Below, one piece after another: positions 25,039 through 32,977 of a stretch of 37,701 nucleotides of DNA. How positions within the stretch are numbered: position 1 is the stretch's first letter; each line of letters begins with the position of its first letter. The position numbers were made by a program, and so were the translations under genes. The notes under the pieces were generated by a model. The model saw only the letters and a program-made list of their open reading frames with translations, searched no databases and had not been told where the DNA came from. Source of the stretch: Candidatus Tabaqchalia intestinavium (GTDB lineage: Bacteria > Bacillota > Clostridia > Oscillospirales > CAJFTT01); the NCBI GenBank assembly GCA_904420005.1, contig CAJFTT010000004.1, positions 1 through 37,701 on the forward strand, read 5' to 3'.

Positions 25039-25048
25039 GGGGGGGGGG
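25039..25048. repeat. homopolymeric G10 tract
   Basis: Ten consecutive G residues lie between the tRNA operon terminator and the toxin-like gene, about 50 bp before the TTG start. Such tracts vary in length by slippage, and this one could modulate expression of the downstream minus-strand genes. Confidence 0.6.
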
Positions 25049-25104
25049 AATAGGCCAAAAGTTACATATTTCCGTACAACTATCACAGAACAATTTGGAA
25101 AATA

Positions 25105-25136
25105 AAAATCGGAGTACCCCGAAGGATACTCCGATG
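25105..25136 (-). terminator. terminator of the tRNA operon
   Basis: A 9-bp stem ATCGGAGTA...TACTCCGAT, on minus followed by TTTTATTTT. It starts right after tRNA-Gln. Confidence 0.85.
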
Positions 25137-25138
25137 GT

Positions 25139-25209
25139 TGGGATGGCAGGATTCGGACCTGCGAATGACGGAGTCAAAGTCCGTTGCCTTACCCCTTGGC
25201 TACACCCCA
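25139..25209 (-). tRNA. tRNA-Gln (TTG)
   Basis: 71 nt. The acceptor TGGGGTG pairs with CATCCCA (one G-T), the TTCGAATCC T-loop is present, and the anticodon loop CTTTGAC gives TTG. CCA is not encoded directly after it. Confidence 0.92.
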
Positions 25210-25215
25210 GGATAT

Positions 25216-25244
25216 AAAATGGCACGCTTGTGGCGTGCCATTTT
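25216..25244 (-). terminator. hairpin between tRNA-His and tRNA-Gln
   Basis: A 12-bp perfect stem AAAATGGCACGC with its complement and a 5-base loop. It ends in A4/T4, so it could stop transcription part-way or act as a processing signal inside the tRNA operon. Confidence 0.6.
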
Positions 25245-25246
25245 GG

Positions 25247-25324
25247 TGGGGTGGGTATTGGGACTTGAACCCAAGGTCTCCGGAGCCACAATCCGGCGCT
25301 TTAGCCAACTAAGCTATACCCACC
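25247..25324 (-). tRNA. tRNA-His (GTG)
   Basis: The anticodon loop TTGTGGC gives GTG. The extra 5' G(-1) opposite C73, unique to tRNA-His, is present (GGTGGGTA with TACCCACC), and CCA is encoded. T-loop GGTTCAAGTCC. Confidence 0.93.
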
Positions 25325-25367
25325 AAATCGATCATCAATCGGGGCGCCTGCCCCGGGTGAAAAGTGG

Positions 25368-25441
25368 CGTGCCTGGAGGGACTCGAACCCCCAACCTACT
25401 GCTTAGAAGGCAGTTGCTCTATCCTGCTGAGCTACAGGCAC
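25368..25441 (-). tRNA. tRNA-Arg (TCT)
   Basis: The acceptor GTGCCTG pairs with CAGGCAC, discriminator G, anticodon loop CTTCTAA gives TCT, T-loop GGTTCGAGTCC. Confidence 0.92.
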
Positions 25442-25474
25442 ATCGTGAATCGCGGGAACTCCCGGTAAAGAAAT

Positions 25475-25548
25475 TGGAGCGGGTGATGGGAATCGAACCC
25501 ACGCAACCAGCTTGGAAGGCTGGGATTCTACCATTGAATTACACCCGC
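25475..25548 (-). tRNA. tRNA-Gly (TCC)
   Basis: The acceptor GCGGGTG pairs with CACCCGC, anticodon loop CTTCCAA gives TCC, T-loop GGTTCGATTCC, discriminator T, CCA encoded. First tRNA of the operon. Confidence 0.93.
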
Positions 25549-25566
25549 ATTCACATAGCGGTAGCT

Positions 25567-25596
25567 ATTATAGCATGAAAGGAGCAAAAATGTCAA
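25567..25596 (-). promoter_or_regulatory. promoter of the tRNA operon
   Basis: Consensus TTGACA (25596-25591), 18 bp, TATAAT (25572-25567) on minus, about 18 nt before tRNA-Gly. Confidence 0.9.
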
Positions 25597-25655
25597 TCCC
25601 CCTCTTTCCACAGCAAGAGTATTGAAAAAAAGTTCATGTATCCTTCGGTTTTTTC

Positions 25656-25685
25656 TTGAAATTGACAGAAAGCGCATGTTATAAT
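25656..25685 (+). promoter_or_regulatory. promoter of hppA
   Basis: TTGAAA (25656-25661), 18 bp, TATAAT (25680-25685). A TTGACA at 25663 has too short a spacer to the same -10. Confidence 0.7.
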
Positions 25686-25744
25686 ATGAATGAATCTCAA
25701 AGAAAGCGCATCGAAACTCTCAGAAACGCAGAGGAGGATGTTGG

Positions 25745-27841
25745 ATGAATTGGATTGTCTATCTCGTGCCGGCTTCGGCCGTGGTCGCCCTGCTCTTCGC
25801 AGGCCTGCTCGCACGCAGGGTTATGGGCTATTCGGAAGGCAGCGACCGCATGAAGCAAATCGCGCTGTCCATCCGCCGGGGCGCGAACGCGTACCTCAAA
25901 CGGCAATATCGCAGCGTCGGGCTGTTTTTCGGCGTGATTTTCCTTGTGTTGCTCGCGCTGGCTGTCGCTTCCCAGGTGACGGGCGGGGGCTTCATGAGCC
26001 TGTTCACGCCGTTCGCTTTTCTGACGGGCGGCTTCTTCAGCGGCCTGTCGGGCTTCCTCGGCATGAAGATCGCCACGGCCGCCAACGCCCGCACCGCCAA
26101 CGCGGCGCAGGAAGGGCTCAACCGCGGGCTGCGGGTGGCGTTTTCCTCCGGCGCGGTCATGGGCTTCGTGGTGGTGGGGCTCGGCCTGCTGGATATTTCC
26201 CTGTGGTATCTCCTGCTGACCCTGGTTTTCCGGCTTGACTCCGCCGCGACGACGCAGACTATGCTGACCTTCGGCATGGGCGCATCCTGCATGGCGCTGT
26301 TCGCGCGGGTGGGCGGCGGTATTTTCACCAAAGCCGCCGACGTTGGCGCGGACCTCGTGGGCAAAGTGGAGGCCGGCATCCCGGAGGACGATCCGCGCAA
26401 CCCGGCAGTCATCGCAGATAACGTCGGCGACAATGTCGGCGACGTCGCAGGGATGGGGGCCGACCTGTATGAGTCTTACGTCGGCTCCATCATCTCCACC
26501 GCGGCGCTCGCGGTCTCGGCTTTTCACGCCAACGCCGCCGAGCAGCTGCTGGGCATGATCCTGCCGATGGTCATCGCGGCGATCGGCGTGCTCGCGTCGC
26601 TCGTCGGCACGTTCTTTGTCAAAACCAAGGAATCCGCCACGCAGCGCAGCCTGCTCATCTCTCTGCGCAAAGGCGTATACATCAGCAGCGTTCTGATTGT
26701 CGTCGCTTCGTTCCTGCTGATCTATTTCGGCATGGGCGCCGAACGGCTGGGCATTTTCTTCGCCATTCTCTCCGGCCTGATTGCCGGCATTCTGATCGGC
26801 TTTTTCACGGAGTATTACACCTCCGACACCTATAAACCCACCCGAAAGCTCGCGGACTCGACGGAAACGGGCGCGGCCACGGTCATCATCGGCGGCTTTT
26901 CGCTGGGCATGCGCTCCACCGCCATCCCCGTGATCGTCGTGAGCATTTCGGTGCTGTGTTCCTTCTTCCTCGCCGGCGGCGGCGCGGACTTTAACCAGGG
27001 CCTGTTCGGCATCGGCCTGTCGGCAGTCGGCATGCTTTCCACGCTGGGCATCACGCTGGCGACGGACGCTTACGGCCCCGTGGCGGACAACGCCGGCGGC
27101 ATCGCGGAGATGGCCGGCATGGACGCGCAGGTGCGCCAGCGCACAGATGCGCTCGATTCGCTGGGCAACACCACCGCCGCGACCGGCAAGGGCTTCGCCA
27201 TCGGCTCGGCGGCCCTGACGGCGCTCGCGCTCATCGCGGCCTATGTGGACAAAATCGGCATGGACAACATGGATCTGCGCATCACCAACCCCACGGTGCT
27301 CATCGGCCTGTTCGTGGGCGGGATGCTGACCTTCCTGTTCTCCGCCATGACCATGAGCGCGGTCGGGCGCGCGGCGCAGAGCATCGTCATGGAAGTCCGC
27401 CGGCAGTTCCGGGAGATCAAAGGGCTGATGGAGGGCAAGGCGGAAGCCGATTACGCCGCGTGCGTGGATCTGTGTACCCGCTCCTCCCTGCGTGAAATGC
27501 GCATGCCGGCGCTGCTGGGCGTCATCGCGCCGGTCGTGGTCGGCCTGATCCTCGGACCCAACGGCGTGGCCGGGATGCTGGCCGGCGCGACGGTCACGGG
27601 CTTCCTCATCGCCATCATGATGGCCAATTCCGGCGGCGCCTGGGACAATGCAAAAAAGTATATCGAGGCGGGCAACCACGGCGGCAAGGGCAGCGACTGC
27701 CACAAGGCGGCGGTCGTCGGCGACACGGTGGGCGACCCCTTTAAGGATACATCCGGCCCGTCGATCAATATCCTCATCAAGCTGCTCTCGATGGTCTCCA
27801 TCGTGTTCGCGTCCCTCATCGCGACGTATCACATCTTCTGA
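25745..27841 (+). CDS. hppA: membrane-bound pyrophosphatase, ion-pumping
   Basis: 698 residues with about 16 membrane helices, the usual length. It couples pyrophosphate hydrolysis to export of Na+ or H+. The catalytic segment DVGADLVGKVE with following acidic EDDPRNPAVIADNVGDNVGD binds Mg-pyrophosphate. The second acidic cluster, GDTVGDPFKDTSGPS, is near residues 660-675. LGNTTAATGKG has Ala where K+-independent enzymes have Lys, so it should be the K+-dependent type; whether it pumps sodium or protons cannot be read with confidence. GAGGAGG lies 7 nt before the ATG. It would recycle pyrophosphate energy in a fermenting cell and fits the phosphate-polymer genes nearby. Confidence 0.95.
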   Translation: MNWIVYLVPASAVVALLFAGLLARRVMGYSEGSDRMKQIALSIRRGANAYLKRQYRSVGLFFGVIFLVLLALAVASQVTGGGFMSLFTPFAFLTGGFFSGLSGFLGMKIATAANARTANAAQEGLNRGLRVAFSSGAVMGFVVVGLGLLDISLWYLLLTLVFRLDSAATTQTMLTFGMGASCMALFARVGGGIFTKAADVGADLVGKVEAGIPEDDPRNPAVIADNVGDNVGDVAGMGADLYESYVGSIISTAALAVSAFHANAAEQLLGMILPMVIAAIGVLASLVGTFFVKTKESATQRSLLISLRKGVYISSVLIVVASFLLIYFGMGAERLGIFFAILSGLIAGILIGFFTEYYTSDTYKPTRKLADSTETGAATVIIGGFSLGMRSTAIPVIVVSISVLCSFFLAGGGADFNQGLFGIGLSAVGMLSTLGITLATDAYGPVADNAGGIAEMAGMDAQVRQRTDALDSLGNTTAATGKGFAIGSAALTALALIAAYVDKIGMDNMDLRITNPTVLIGLFVGGMLTFLFSAMTMSAVGRAAQSIVMEVRRQFREIKGLMEGKAEADYAACVDLCTRSSLREMRMPALLGVIAPVVVGLILGPNGVAGMLAGATVTGFLIAIMMANSGGAWDNAKKYIEAGNHGGKGSDCHKAAVVGDTVGDPFKDTSGPSINILIKLLSMVSIVFASLIATYHIF

Positions 27842-28002
27842 TCCGGTTCGGCGCGGGGTCTCGCCGAAAAGAGGCTGCGAGAAGCCGGCGCGAAGGCGCA
27901 TTTCTGCCGGGGTGCGCAGGGCAGCCTAACAAACGGCTGCAAAAGGCCCAAAGACAAAGATCCCGGCTAAGACAGCCGAGGCAAAAGGAAGGAGGTGGCG
28001 CA

Positions 28003-28443
28003 ATGATGGAACCGAAGGTGTCCCAAGAAGAAAAGCAGCGGGTTCTCCGCAAGGTGGAACGCCAGCAGGACGATCTGTTCCGGCGCGGCCGGATCATCGT
28101 CGCCACCATCGCGATCTCCTATACCATCACGACCATCCTGATGGATTTGGGGCATTTCAACCCATTCGTTCTGTGGCTGCGGCTGTGCCTGGCATGCACA
28201 CTGTGGTGGGGCGTTTTCTGGGTGCGGTACCTGTTCCTGTTCTTCGCGGCCTTGAGCAGCATTGAAGCGCTTTTCTACTTTCTCGCATGCTTCGATGCGC
28301 CGGCGCCGACCCTGACCTGGTGGTTGACCACCATTTTCTACGCGCTGGCGCTGACCGAATGCATCCTGATCTGCATCGCGCTGCCGGCCAGCAAAGCCGT
28401 CCAGGAATTCTTCTATGTGCGAAATACGCGAAAACGCAGCTAG
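28003..28443 (+). CDS. small membrane protein of unknown function
   Basis: 146 residues. A basic/acidic N-terminal helix (MMEPKVSQEEKQRVLRKVER) is followed by four hydrophobic segments (about 31-50, 55-70, 73-95, 105-128) and a basic tail. No family recognised. The ATG is preceded by AAGGAGGTG. It lies 161 nt after hppA with no clear terminator between, so it may be in the same transcript. A very strong terminator follows. Confidence 0.7.
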   Translation: MMEPKVSQEEKQRVLRKVERQQDDLFRRGRIIVATIAISYTITTILMDLGHFNPFVLWLRLCLACTLWWGVFWVRYLFLFFAALSSIEALFYFLACFDAPAPTLTWWLTTIFYALALTECILICIALPASKAVQEFFYVRNTRKRS

Positions 28444-28476
28444 GGAAAGCGATTTGCGACCTGTCCCAGTGAAAAG

Positions 28477-28529
28477 CCGAGGGAAGAGCCGGTTCCTGCA
28501 TGGAACCGGCTCTTCCCTCGGTTATTTTA
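28477..28529 (+). terminator. terminator after the small membrane protein
   Basis: A perfect 20-bp stem (28477-28496 with 28502-28521), 5-base loop, then TTATTTTA. Confidence 0.92.
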
Positions 28530-28864
28530 TCGCGGCAAGCCCGCCGCAACGCAAGCAGCGGCCAGTGCGGGAAAATCCCGGGCCGGCGCTTCAGGCCACG
28601 ACCGCTCTCTCCAACCGCGCTACGGAGTGTATTCCCGGGATGCCGCTGCTCGGCCCTATCCAACCGCGCAGCGGGGCTTACACACAAGGTTTATATTTTG
28701 AAGGGGTTCGGGATCCGAACGATTCGATTTTCCGGAGGCGGCATGCGCAGCCGCGGGGCCTCCGGTGCGGCCTCGCATACACGACATGCCCGTGGCACCG
28801 ACCCCCACCCCGCGCCGCGCAGGAAACGGAACCGGCGCGCCGCTATCGCGCGGCGCGCTTCGAT
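28530..28864. other. intergenic stretch between convergent units
   Basis: No gene. It holds GC-rich hairpins: 8 bp closing CCGGAGGC...GCCTCCGG around 28732-28772, and GCGCGCCGC/GCGGCGCGC around 28836-28860. The latter may end the ABC exporter operon but lacks a clear T run. Confidence 0.45.
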
Positions 28865-30646
28865 TCATTCAAACTGGCTGTAATACAGCGCGGCATAGGC
28901 GCCCTTTTTCTCCAGCAGCTGCTGGTGATTGCCCTGTTCAATGATGTTGCCATGCTCCATGAACAGGATCGTATCGGCGTCGCGGATGGTGGAAAGGCGA
29001 TGCGCGATCACGAAGCTGGTCCGGCCGTGCATGAGCTGCTTCATCGCTTTGCCGATCTCCAGCTCGGTGCGGGTATCCACGCTGGAAGTCGCTTCATCGA
29101 GAATCACGACGGGCGGATCGCAGAGGAACACGCGCGCAATGGTCAGCAGCTGCCGCTGTCCGGCCGACAGGTTGGCCGCCTCGTTATCCAGCAGCGTGTC
29201 GTAGCCCTGCGGCATGGTACGGATGAAATAATCCACCTTGGCCGCCCTGGCCGCGGCCATGATTTCCTCCCGGGTCGCGTCCGGCCGGCCGTAAGCGATG
29301 TTCTCCGCCACGGTACCGGAAAACAGCCAGGTATCCTGCAGAACCATGCCGAAATTTTCGCGCAGGCCGGCGCGGGGCATTTCCGCGGCGTTGACGCCGT
29401 CGAGCGTGATCTTGCCCGCATTCACTTCGTAAAACCGCATCAGCAGATTGACCAGCGTCGTTTTTCCTGCGCCGGTGCTGCCTACGACGGCGATCTTCTG
29501 GCCCGGCTGGGCTTCAAAGCTGATGTCCTGCATCAGCAGCTGGCCCGGATTGTACCCGAAGCTCACATGGGAAAAGGCGATTTTCCCCTTTGCATGCTCC
29601 AATCGGGCCGGGTGAACGGGATCGGGGATCTCCTCCTCGTCGTCCAGCAGCTCGAAGGTGCGCCGCGCGGAAGCCAGCGCCGACTGAAGGGAATTGAGCA
29701 TAAAGGACGCCTCGGTCAGGGGCTCCGCCGTTTGGTTGATATACTGGAAAAACGCTTGCACGACGCCCACCGTCATGGAACCGGCCAGCATCGCGCGGCC
29801 TGCAATGATGGCGATCACCACGTGCGCCAGACGGGTCAGCAGGCGGATCAGCGGATTGACACAATTGGTCAGAAAATCCGCCTTCTGGTTGGCGGCCCGG
29901 TTCTTCTCTGCGGCTGCAGCCACCTGCGTCTCGCTCTCCTGCTCGTGATTATATGCCTTGATGACATCCCGCCCATTATAATATTCCTCGACAATGCCGG
30001 TCAGCTCTCCGATCGTCTCCTGCCGTTCGACGGCGCAGCGCAGGTTTTTCCTGGCGACGATGCGCGTGATCCACATGCTGGCCAGCATGAAAACCAGGAA
30101 GATGCAGGTCAGCGAAACGCTGTAATAGAACATCACGATCAGCGAACCGATCACCGTGCCGATCGCCACCAGCATTTTCAGCAGGCCGGTCTGCAGCACT
30201 TCGGCAATTTTGTCCAGGTCACTGGTGACACGGCTGAGGATTTCGCCCGCTTTGTTCTGGTCAAAGAACCGCAGCGGCAGGCGGTTGAGCTTGCGCGCGA
30301 TCTGATTGCGCAGATTCAGGTTGAGCGTCTCTGCGACGTTGGCCATCAGATAGGATTGCAGATAATAGAAAATCCAGGTGAAGAAATACTGCACGCTCAG
30401 CTGCGTCAGCTCCCGTCCCATGTTCGTCCAGGTAATGGAAAACGGGGTGTTGTTGTTCCAGGCCGCCTGAATGCTCTGCCAGAGATGGTCAATGACCTGC
30501 GCACTGTACATCGGGTTATAGATGCTCAGGCCAACATAGATCACAATGGAAACGGCGACCACCGTGAGCCGGACGCGCTGGCCTCCAAGCTGGCTGAACA
30601 GCCGCACAACCGTGCTGCGGCCGGCTTTTCTCGTCGTCTGTTTCAT
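28865..30646 (-). CDS. ABC exporter subunit with canonical ATP site (heterodimer partner B)
   Basis: 593 residues. Six membrane helices (about 20-310) precede a nucleotide-binding domain with Walker A GSTGAGKTT, signature LSAGQRQLL, Walker B VVILDEATSSVD including the catalytic Glu, and switch His in VIAHRLSTI. It is a half-size multidrug/lipid exporter of the TM288/BmrD/LmrD kind. ATGA overlap with the partner gene upstream shows that the two are made together. AAGGAGG lies 10 nt before the ATG. The substrate is unknown. Confidence 0.92.
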   Translation of the reverse strand: MKQTTRKAGRSTVVRLFSQLGGQRVRLTVVAVSIVIYVGLSIYNPMYSAQVIDHLWQSIQAAWNNNTPFSITWTNMGRELTQLSVQYFFTWIFYYLQSYLMANVAETLNLNLRNQIARKLNRLPLRFFDQNKAGEILSRVTSDLDKIAEVLQTGLLKMLVAIGTVIGSLIVMFYYSVSLTCIFLVFMLASMWITRIVARKNLRCAVERQETIGELTGIVEEYYNGRDVIKAYNHEQESETQVAAAAEKNRAANQKADFLTNCVNPLIRLLTRLAHVVIAIIAGRAMLAGSMTVGVVQAFFQYINQTAEPLTEASFMLNSLQSALASARRTFELLDDEEEIPDPVHPARLEHAKGKIAFSHVSFGYNPGQLLMQDISFEAQPGQKIAVVGSTGAGKTTLVNLLMRFYEVNAGKITLDGVNAAEMPRAGLRENFGMVLQDTWLFSGTVAENIAYGRPDATREEIMAAARAAKVDYFIRTMPQGYDTLLDNEAANLSAGQRQLLTIARVFLCDPPVVILDEATSSVDTRTELEIGKAMKQLMHGRTSFVIAHRLSTIRDADTILFMEHGNIIEQGNHQQLLEKKGAYAALYYSQFE

Positions 30647-32379
30647 GCCTCCTGCGCCTCCTTGGTTTGGGATTCATAGATTTCGCGATAAACCGGACAG
30701 GTTTGCAGCAGCTCGTCATGCGTGCCGATCCCCGCCATGCGTCCTTCGTGCAGCACGACGATCTGCTGCGCGTGCCGAATGGTGCTGACGCGCTGGGCGA
30801 TGATCAGCACGGCGGCGTCACGCGTCTCCGCCGCCAGCGCTTTGCGCAGCGCCGCATCGGTCTTGAAGTCGAGCGCGGAAAAACTGTCGTCAAAAATGTA
30901 AAGCTCCGGTTTCTTCACCAGGGCCCGCGCGATGGACAGCCGCTGCTTCTGTCCGCCGGAAAAATTCGTGCCGCCCTGCGCGACGAAGGACTGCAGCCCA
31001 TCCGGCAGGGAGCGGATGAAATCGCCTGCCTGCGCAACCTGCGCCGCATGCAGCAGCGTTTGCTCATCGGCATCGCCGTTGCCGTAGCGCAGGTTATCGG
31101 CGATCGTGCCGGAAAACAACCACGCCTTCTGCTGCACATAGGCCAGATGATCGCGCAAATACCGCTGGGGCATCTGCCGGATGTCCACACCGTTGAGGCA
31201 AACGGCGCCGTCCGTCACATCGTGGAACCGCAGGATCAAGGAGGCGACCGTCGATTTGCCGCTGCCGGTACCGCCGATAATAGCGGTGGTCTCCCCGCGC
31301 CGGCAGACGAAATTCAGATGGCTGAGCGTCTCCTCCTCTGCATCTGCGAAACGGAAAGAAACGTCTCGGAACGCCAGCACTTCCCCGCTGTCCTCCGCCT
31401 GCGGTTTGGGATCTTGGGACACCATATCCTGGATCTCCGGGGTATGCTCCAGCACCGCCTGCATACGGCTGCAGCATTCCAGCGCGCGGGGCATGGTCAG
31501 GATCACCATCTGCGCCATCATCAGGAAAAACAGCACCATCATCGCATATTCGATGACGGCCGTGATGTCGCCGATCTGCAAGCTGCCGGCGCTGATCCGC
31601 CCGCCGCTGAGCCAATAGACAATCACGACGAACAGGTTGATAAACAGAAACGACAGCCCGTCCAGGTTGGCAAACTTCCGGTTGGTTTTGATCGAGGTCT
31701 CGGCATAGTCGGCAAACGCCGTCCCCATGCGCCGCTCCTCCCGCGTCTCATTGCGGAAAGCGCGCACGACGCGCACGCCGGTGAGATTCTCCAGCAGGAT
31801 GGTGGTCATGTGATCGAGCAGTTTCTGCAGCTTGCGGAACAGGGGCGCGGAGCTGCGCATGATCAGCAGCGCCAGAACAAACACCACCGCGACAACTACC
31901 AGCAGGATCAGCCCCATCTCCACATCCAGGCTGAAGCACAGCGCCAACGCAATGAGAAAGATGATCGGCACCGGCAGCACCATCTGGATGAAGCTGGTCA
32001 GCGCAAACTGGATGGTTGTGATGTCCGACACCGTCCTGGTGGTGATGGACGCCGTACCAAACTGCCGGAAATCGTAAACGGACAGCTTCAGGGATTTGTG
32101 ATAGAGGGCGATCCGCATATCTTTCCCCACCCGGGCGGACAACGTCGCGCAGGTGTATCCCCCCAGGATGGCGCAGACACCGGAGAGCACAGAGGCGACG
32201 GCCATCTGCACGCCGGTGTGCACCAGCGCCTCGAAGGACGCGCCGGAAGTCCCCTGGTTGAGCATCTGCGCGGCCAACGTCGGAATGAACAGCGCCCCGG
32301 CCACGTCCAGGATCAAAAGCAATATCGTGAGCACGCACAGTTTCCAGTGCGGCCGGAGAAATCGCAAAATGAGCTTCAT
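30643..32379 (-). CDS. ABC exporter subunit with degenerate ATP site (heterodimer partner A)
   Basis: 578 residues. Six membrane helices, then Walker A GGTGSGKST, signature FSGGQKQRL and Walker B LYIFDDSFSALD. The catalytic Glu is Asp, and the switch His is Gln (IIAQRVSTI). These two changes are exactly those of the non-hydrolysing site in heterodimeric exporters such as TM287/288, so this subunit binds ATP to regulate its partner. First gene of the operon. AAAGGA lies 11 nt before the ATG. The leader from the promoter at 32677-32705 is about 290 nt and GC-rich with strong hairpins, suggesting regulation. Confidence 0.92.
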   Translation of the reverse strand: MKLILRFLRPHWKLCVLTILLLILDVAGALFIPTLAAQMLNQGTSGASFEALVHTGVQMAVASVLSGVCAILGGYTCATLSARVGKDMRIALYHKSLKLSVYDFRQFGTASITTRTVSDITTIQFALTSFIQMVLPVPIIFLIALALCFSLDVEMGLILLVVVAVVFVLALLIMRSSAPLFRKLQKLLDHMTTILLENLTGVRVVRAFRNETREERRMGTAFADYAETSIKTNRKFANLDGLSFLFINLFVVIVYWLSGGRISAGSLQIGDITAVIEYAMMVLFFLMMAQMVILTMPRALECCSRMQAVLEHTPEIQDMVSQDPKPQAEDSGEVLAFRDVSFRFADAEEETLSHLNFVCRRGETTAIIGGTGSGKSTVASLILRFHDVTDGAVCLNGVDIRQMPQRYLRDHLAYVQQKAWLFSGTIADNLRYGNGDADEQTLLHAAQVAQAGDFIRSLPDGLQSFVAQGGTNFSGGQKQRLSIARALVKKPELYIFDDSFSALDFKTDAALRKALAAETRDAAVLIIAQRVSTIRHAQQIVVLHEGRMAGIGTHDELLQTCPVYREIYESQTKEAQEA

Positions 32380-32414
32380 ACGTGTGTCAGATCCTTTCTA
32401 TATAAAGATGGTAT

Positions 32415-32429
32415 CCTCGGTGGGCAAAG
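32415..32429 (+). repeat. 15-nt motif shared with 7194-7208, copy B
   Basis: CCTCGGTGGGCAAAG. Here it sits 36 nt before the ABC exporter start, antisense to it. CGGTGG within it can pair with CCACCG near 32507, mirroring the closing pairing of copy A. Confidence 0.6.
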
Positions 32430-32676
32430 GGAAACACGGTTCCTCGGGAGCCGAACAGACGGCTGGCCGCGTTTTCGCCCGCAGGCGCAGGCCCAGCGAA
32501 CGGGGCCACCGCGCCTGCGCTCGTTTTCCTCCCGGAAAAACTCCGTGACCCCAGCGGCGGGAGGAAATGGGCATGCGCAAGGCCGCAGCAGGGCGGCGGG
32601 CTGACGCCCGCCGAGCGCGAGGGCGCCCGCGTCCGGTCCAGCCGCCGCTGAGCGCGTTGCCCCTTGTCCAACAGGG

Positions 32677-32705
32677 AGTATACATTACGCTGCCAATCAT
32701 GTCAG
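32677..32705 (-). promoter_or_regulatory. promoter of the ABC exporter operon
   Basis: CTGACA (32705-32700), 17 bp, TATACT (32682-32677) on minus. Transcription would start near 32670. Confidence 0.7.
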
Positions 32706-32752
32706 GCTGGCGGGGAACGCCCCCAGATCGGCAAAACAAAGCAGCTTCTCAT
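32702..32752 (-). CDS. possible 16-residue leader peptide
   Basis: ATG at 32752 with a perfect GGAGG 6 nt upstream and stop at 32704-32702; peptide MRSCFVLPIWGRSPPA. It lies directly after the terminator of the candidate ncRNA and before the ABC promoter's -10, so it would be translated only if transcription passes that terminator. Leader peptides before multidrug exporters such as bmrCD are known, but this one is just a candidate. Confidence 0.3.
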   Translation of the reverse strand: MRSCFVLPIWGRSPPA

Positions 32753-32767
32753 AGCTAACCTCCAGAC

Positions 32768-32811
32768 ATAAAAAATATGCGCCCGGTTATTTTGGCAAAT
32801 AACCGAGCGCA
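32768..32811 (-). terminator. intrinsic terminator of the candidate ncRNA/leader
   Basis: TGCGC and CGGTTATT (32778-32782, 32784-32791) pair with AATAACCG and GCGCA (32798-32805, 32807-32811) with one mismatch; on minus a TATTTTTTATG tail follows. Confidence 0.85.
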
Positions 32812-32971
32812 CTCGACATCTTCTCCGGTCGTTGCGGCTGCGGCCGCAAACCTTCCGATGAATAAATCCTATGAAGTTTTGCCTCCTATGTCCCCCGATC
32901 CGGCGCCGGACGCATCCATGCGCCGCACGCTTATGGCAGATAGGCCTCCTCCCGCGGGACTTCGGCAAGCG
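32768..32971 (-). ncRNA. candidate non-coding RNA or attenuated leader, about 200 nt
   Basis: A near-consensus promoter (32978-33006) and a good terminator (32768-32811) bracket about 200 nt with no ORF that has a ribosome site. Internal hairpins include TTGCGGC-CGCA-GCCGCAA (minus), CACGCTT with AAGCGTG, and a 12-nt palindrome TCCGGCGCCGGA. The 5' end AGCTCAC can pair with GTGCGCT of the terminator stem (one mismatch), so the terminator could be switched. No Rfam family recognised; the size would suit 6S RNA or a riboswitch before the exporter. Confidence 0.5.
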
Positions 32972-32977
32972 TGAGCT

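Noticed and set aside
25697-27901. 734-codon open frame on minus opposite hppA
   Set aside because: Antisense to a textbook pyrophosphatase; compositional artefact.
28415-30679. 754-codon plus-strand frame opposite the exporter
   Set aside because: Antisense shadow of an ABC exporter subunit; it also crosses the strong terminator at 28477-28529.
32567-32758. 63-codon plus-strand ORF after a GGGAGG
   Set aside because: The ribosome site is only about 2 nt from the ATG, the translation is Arg/Ala/Pro-rich and it overlaps the exporter promoter.
32768-32971. Assignment of the candidate RNA to 6S RNA or a c-di-GMP, M-box, cobalamin or SRP RNA
   Set aside because: None of the conserved core motifs of these families could be found by eye; only the promoter/terminator layout is supported.
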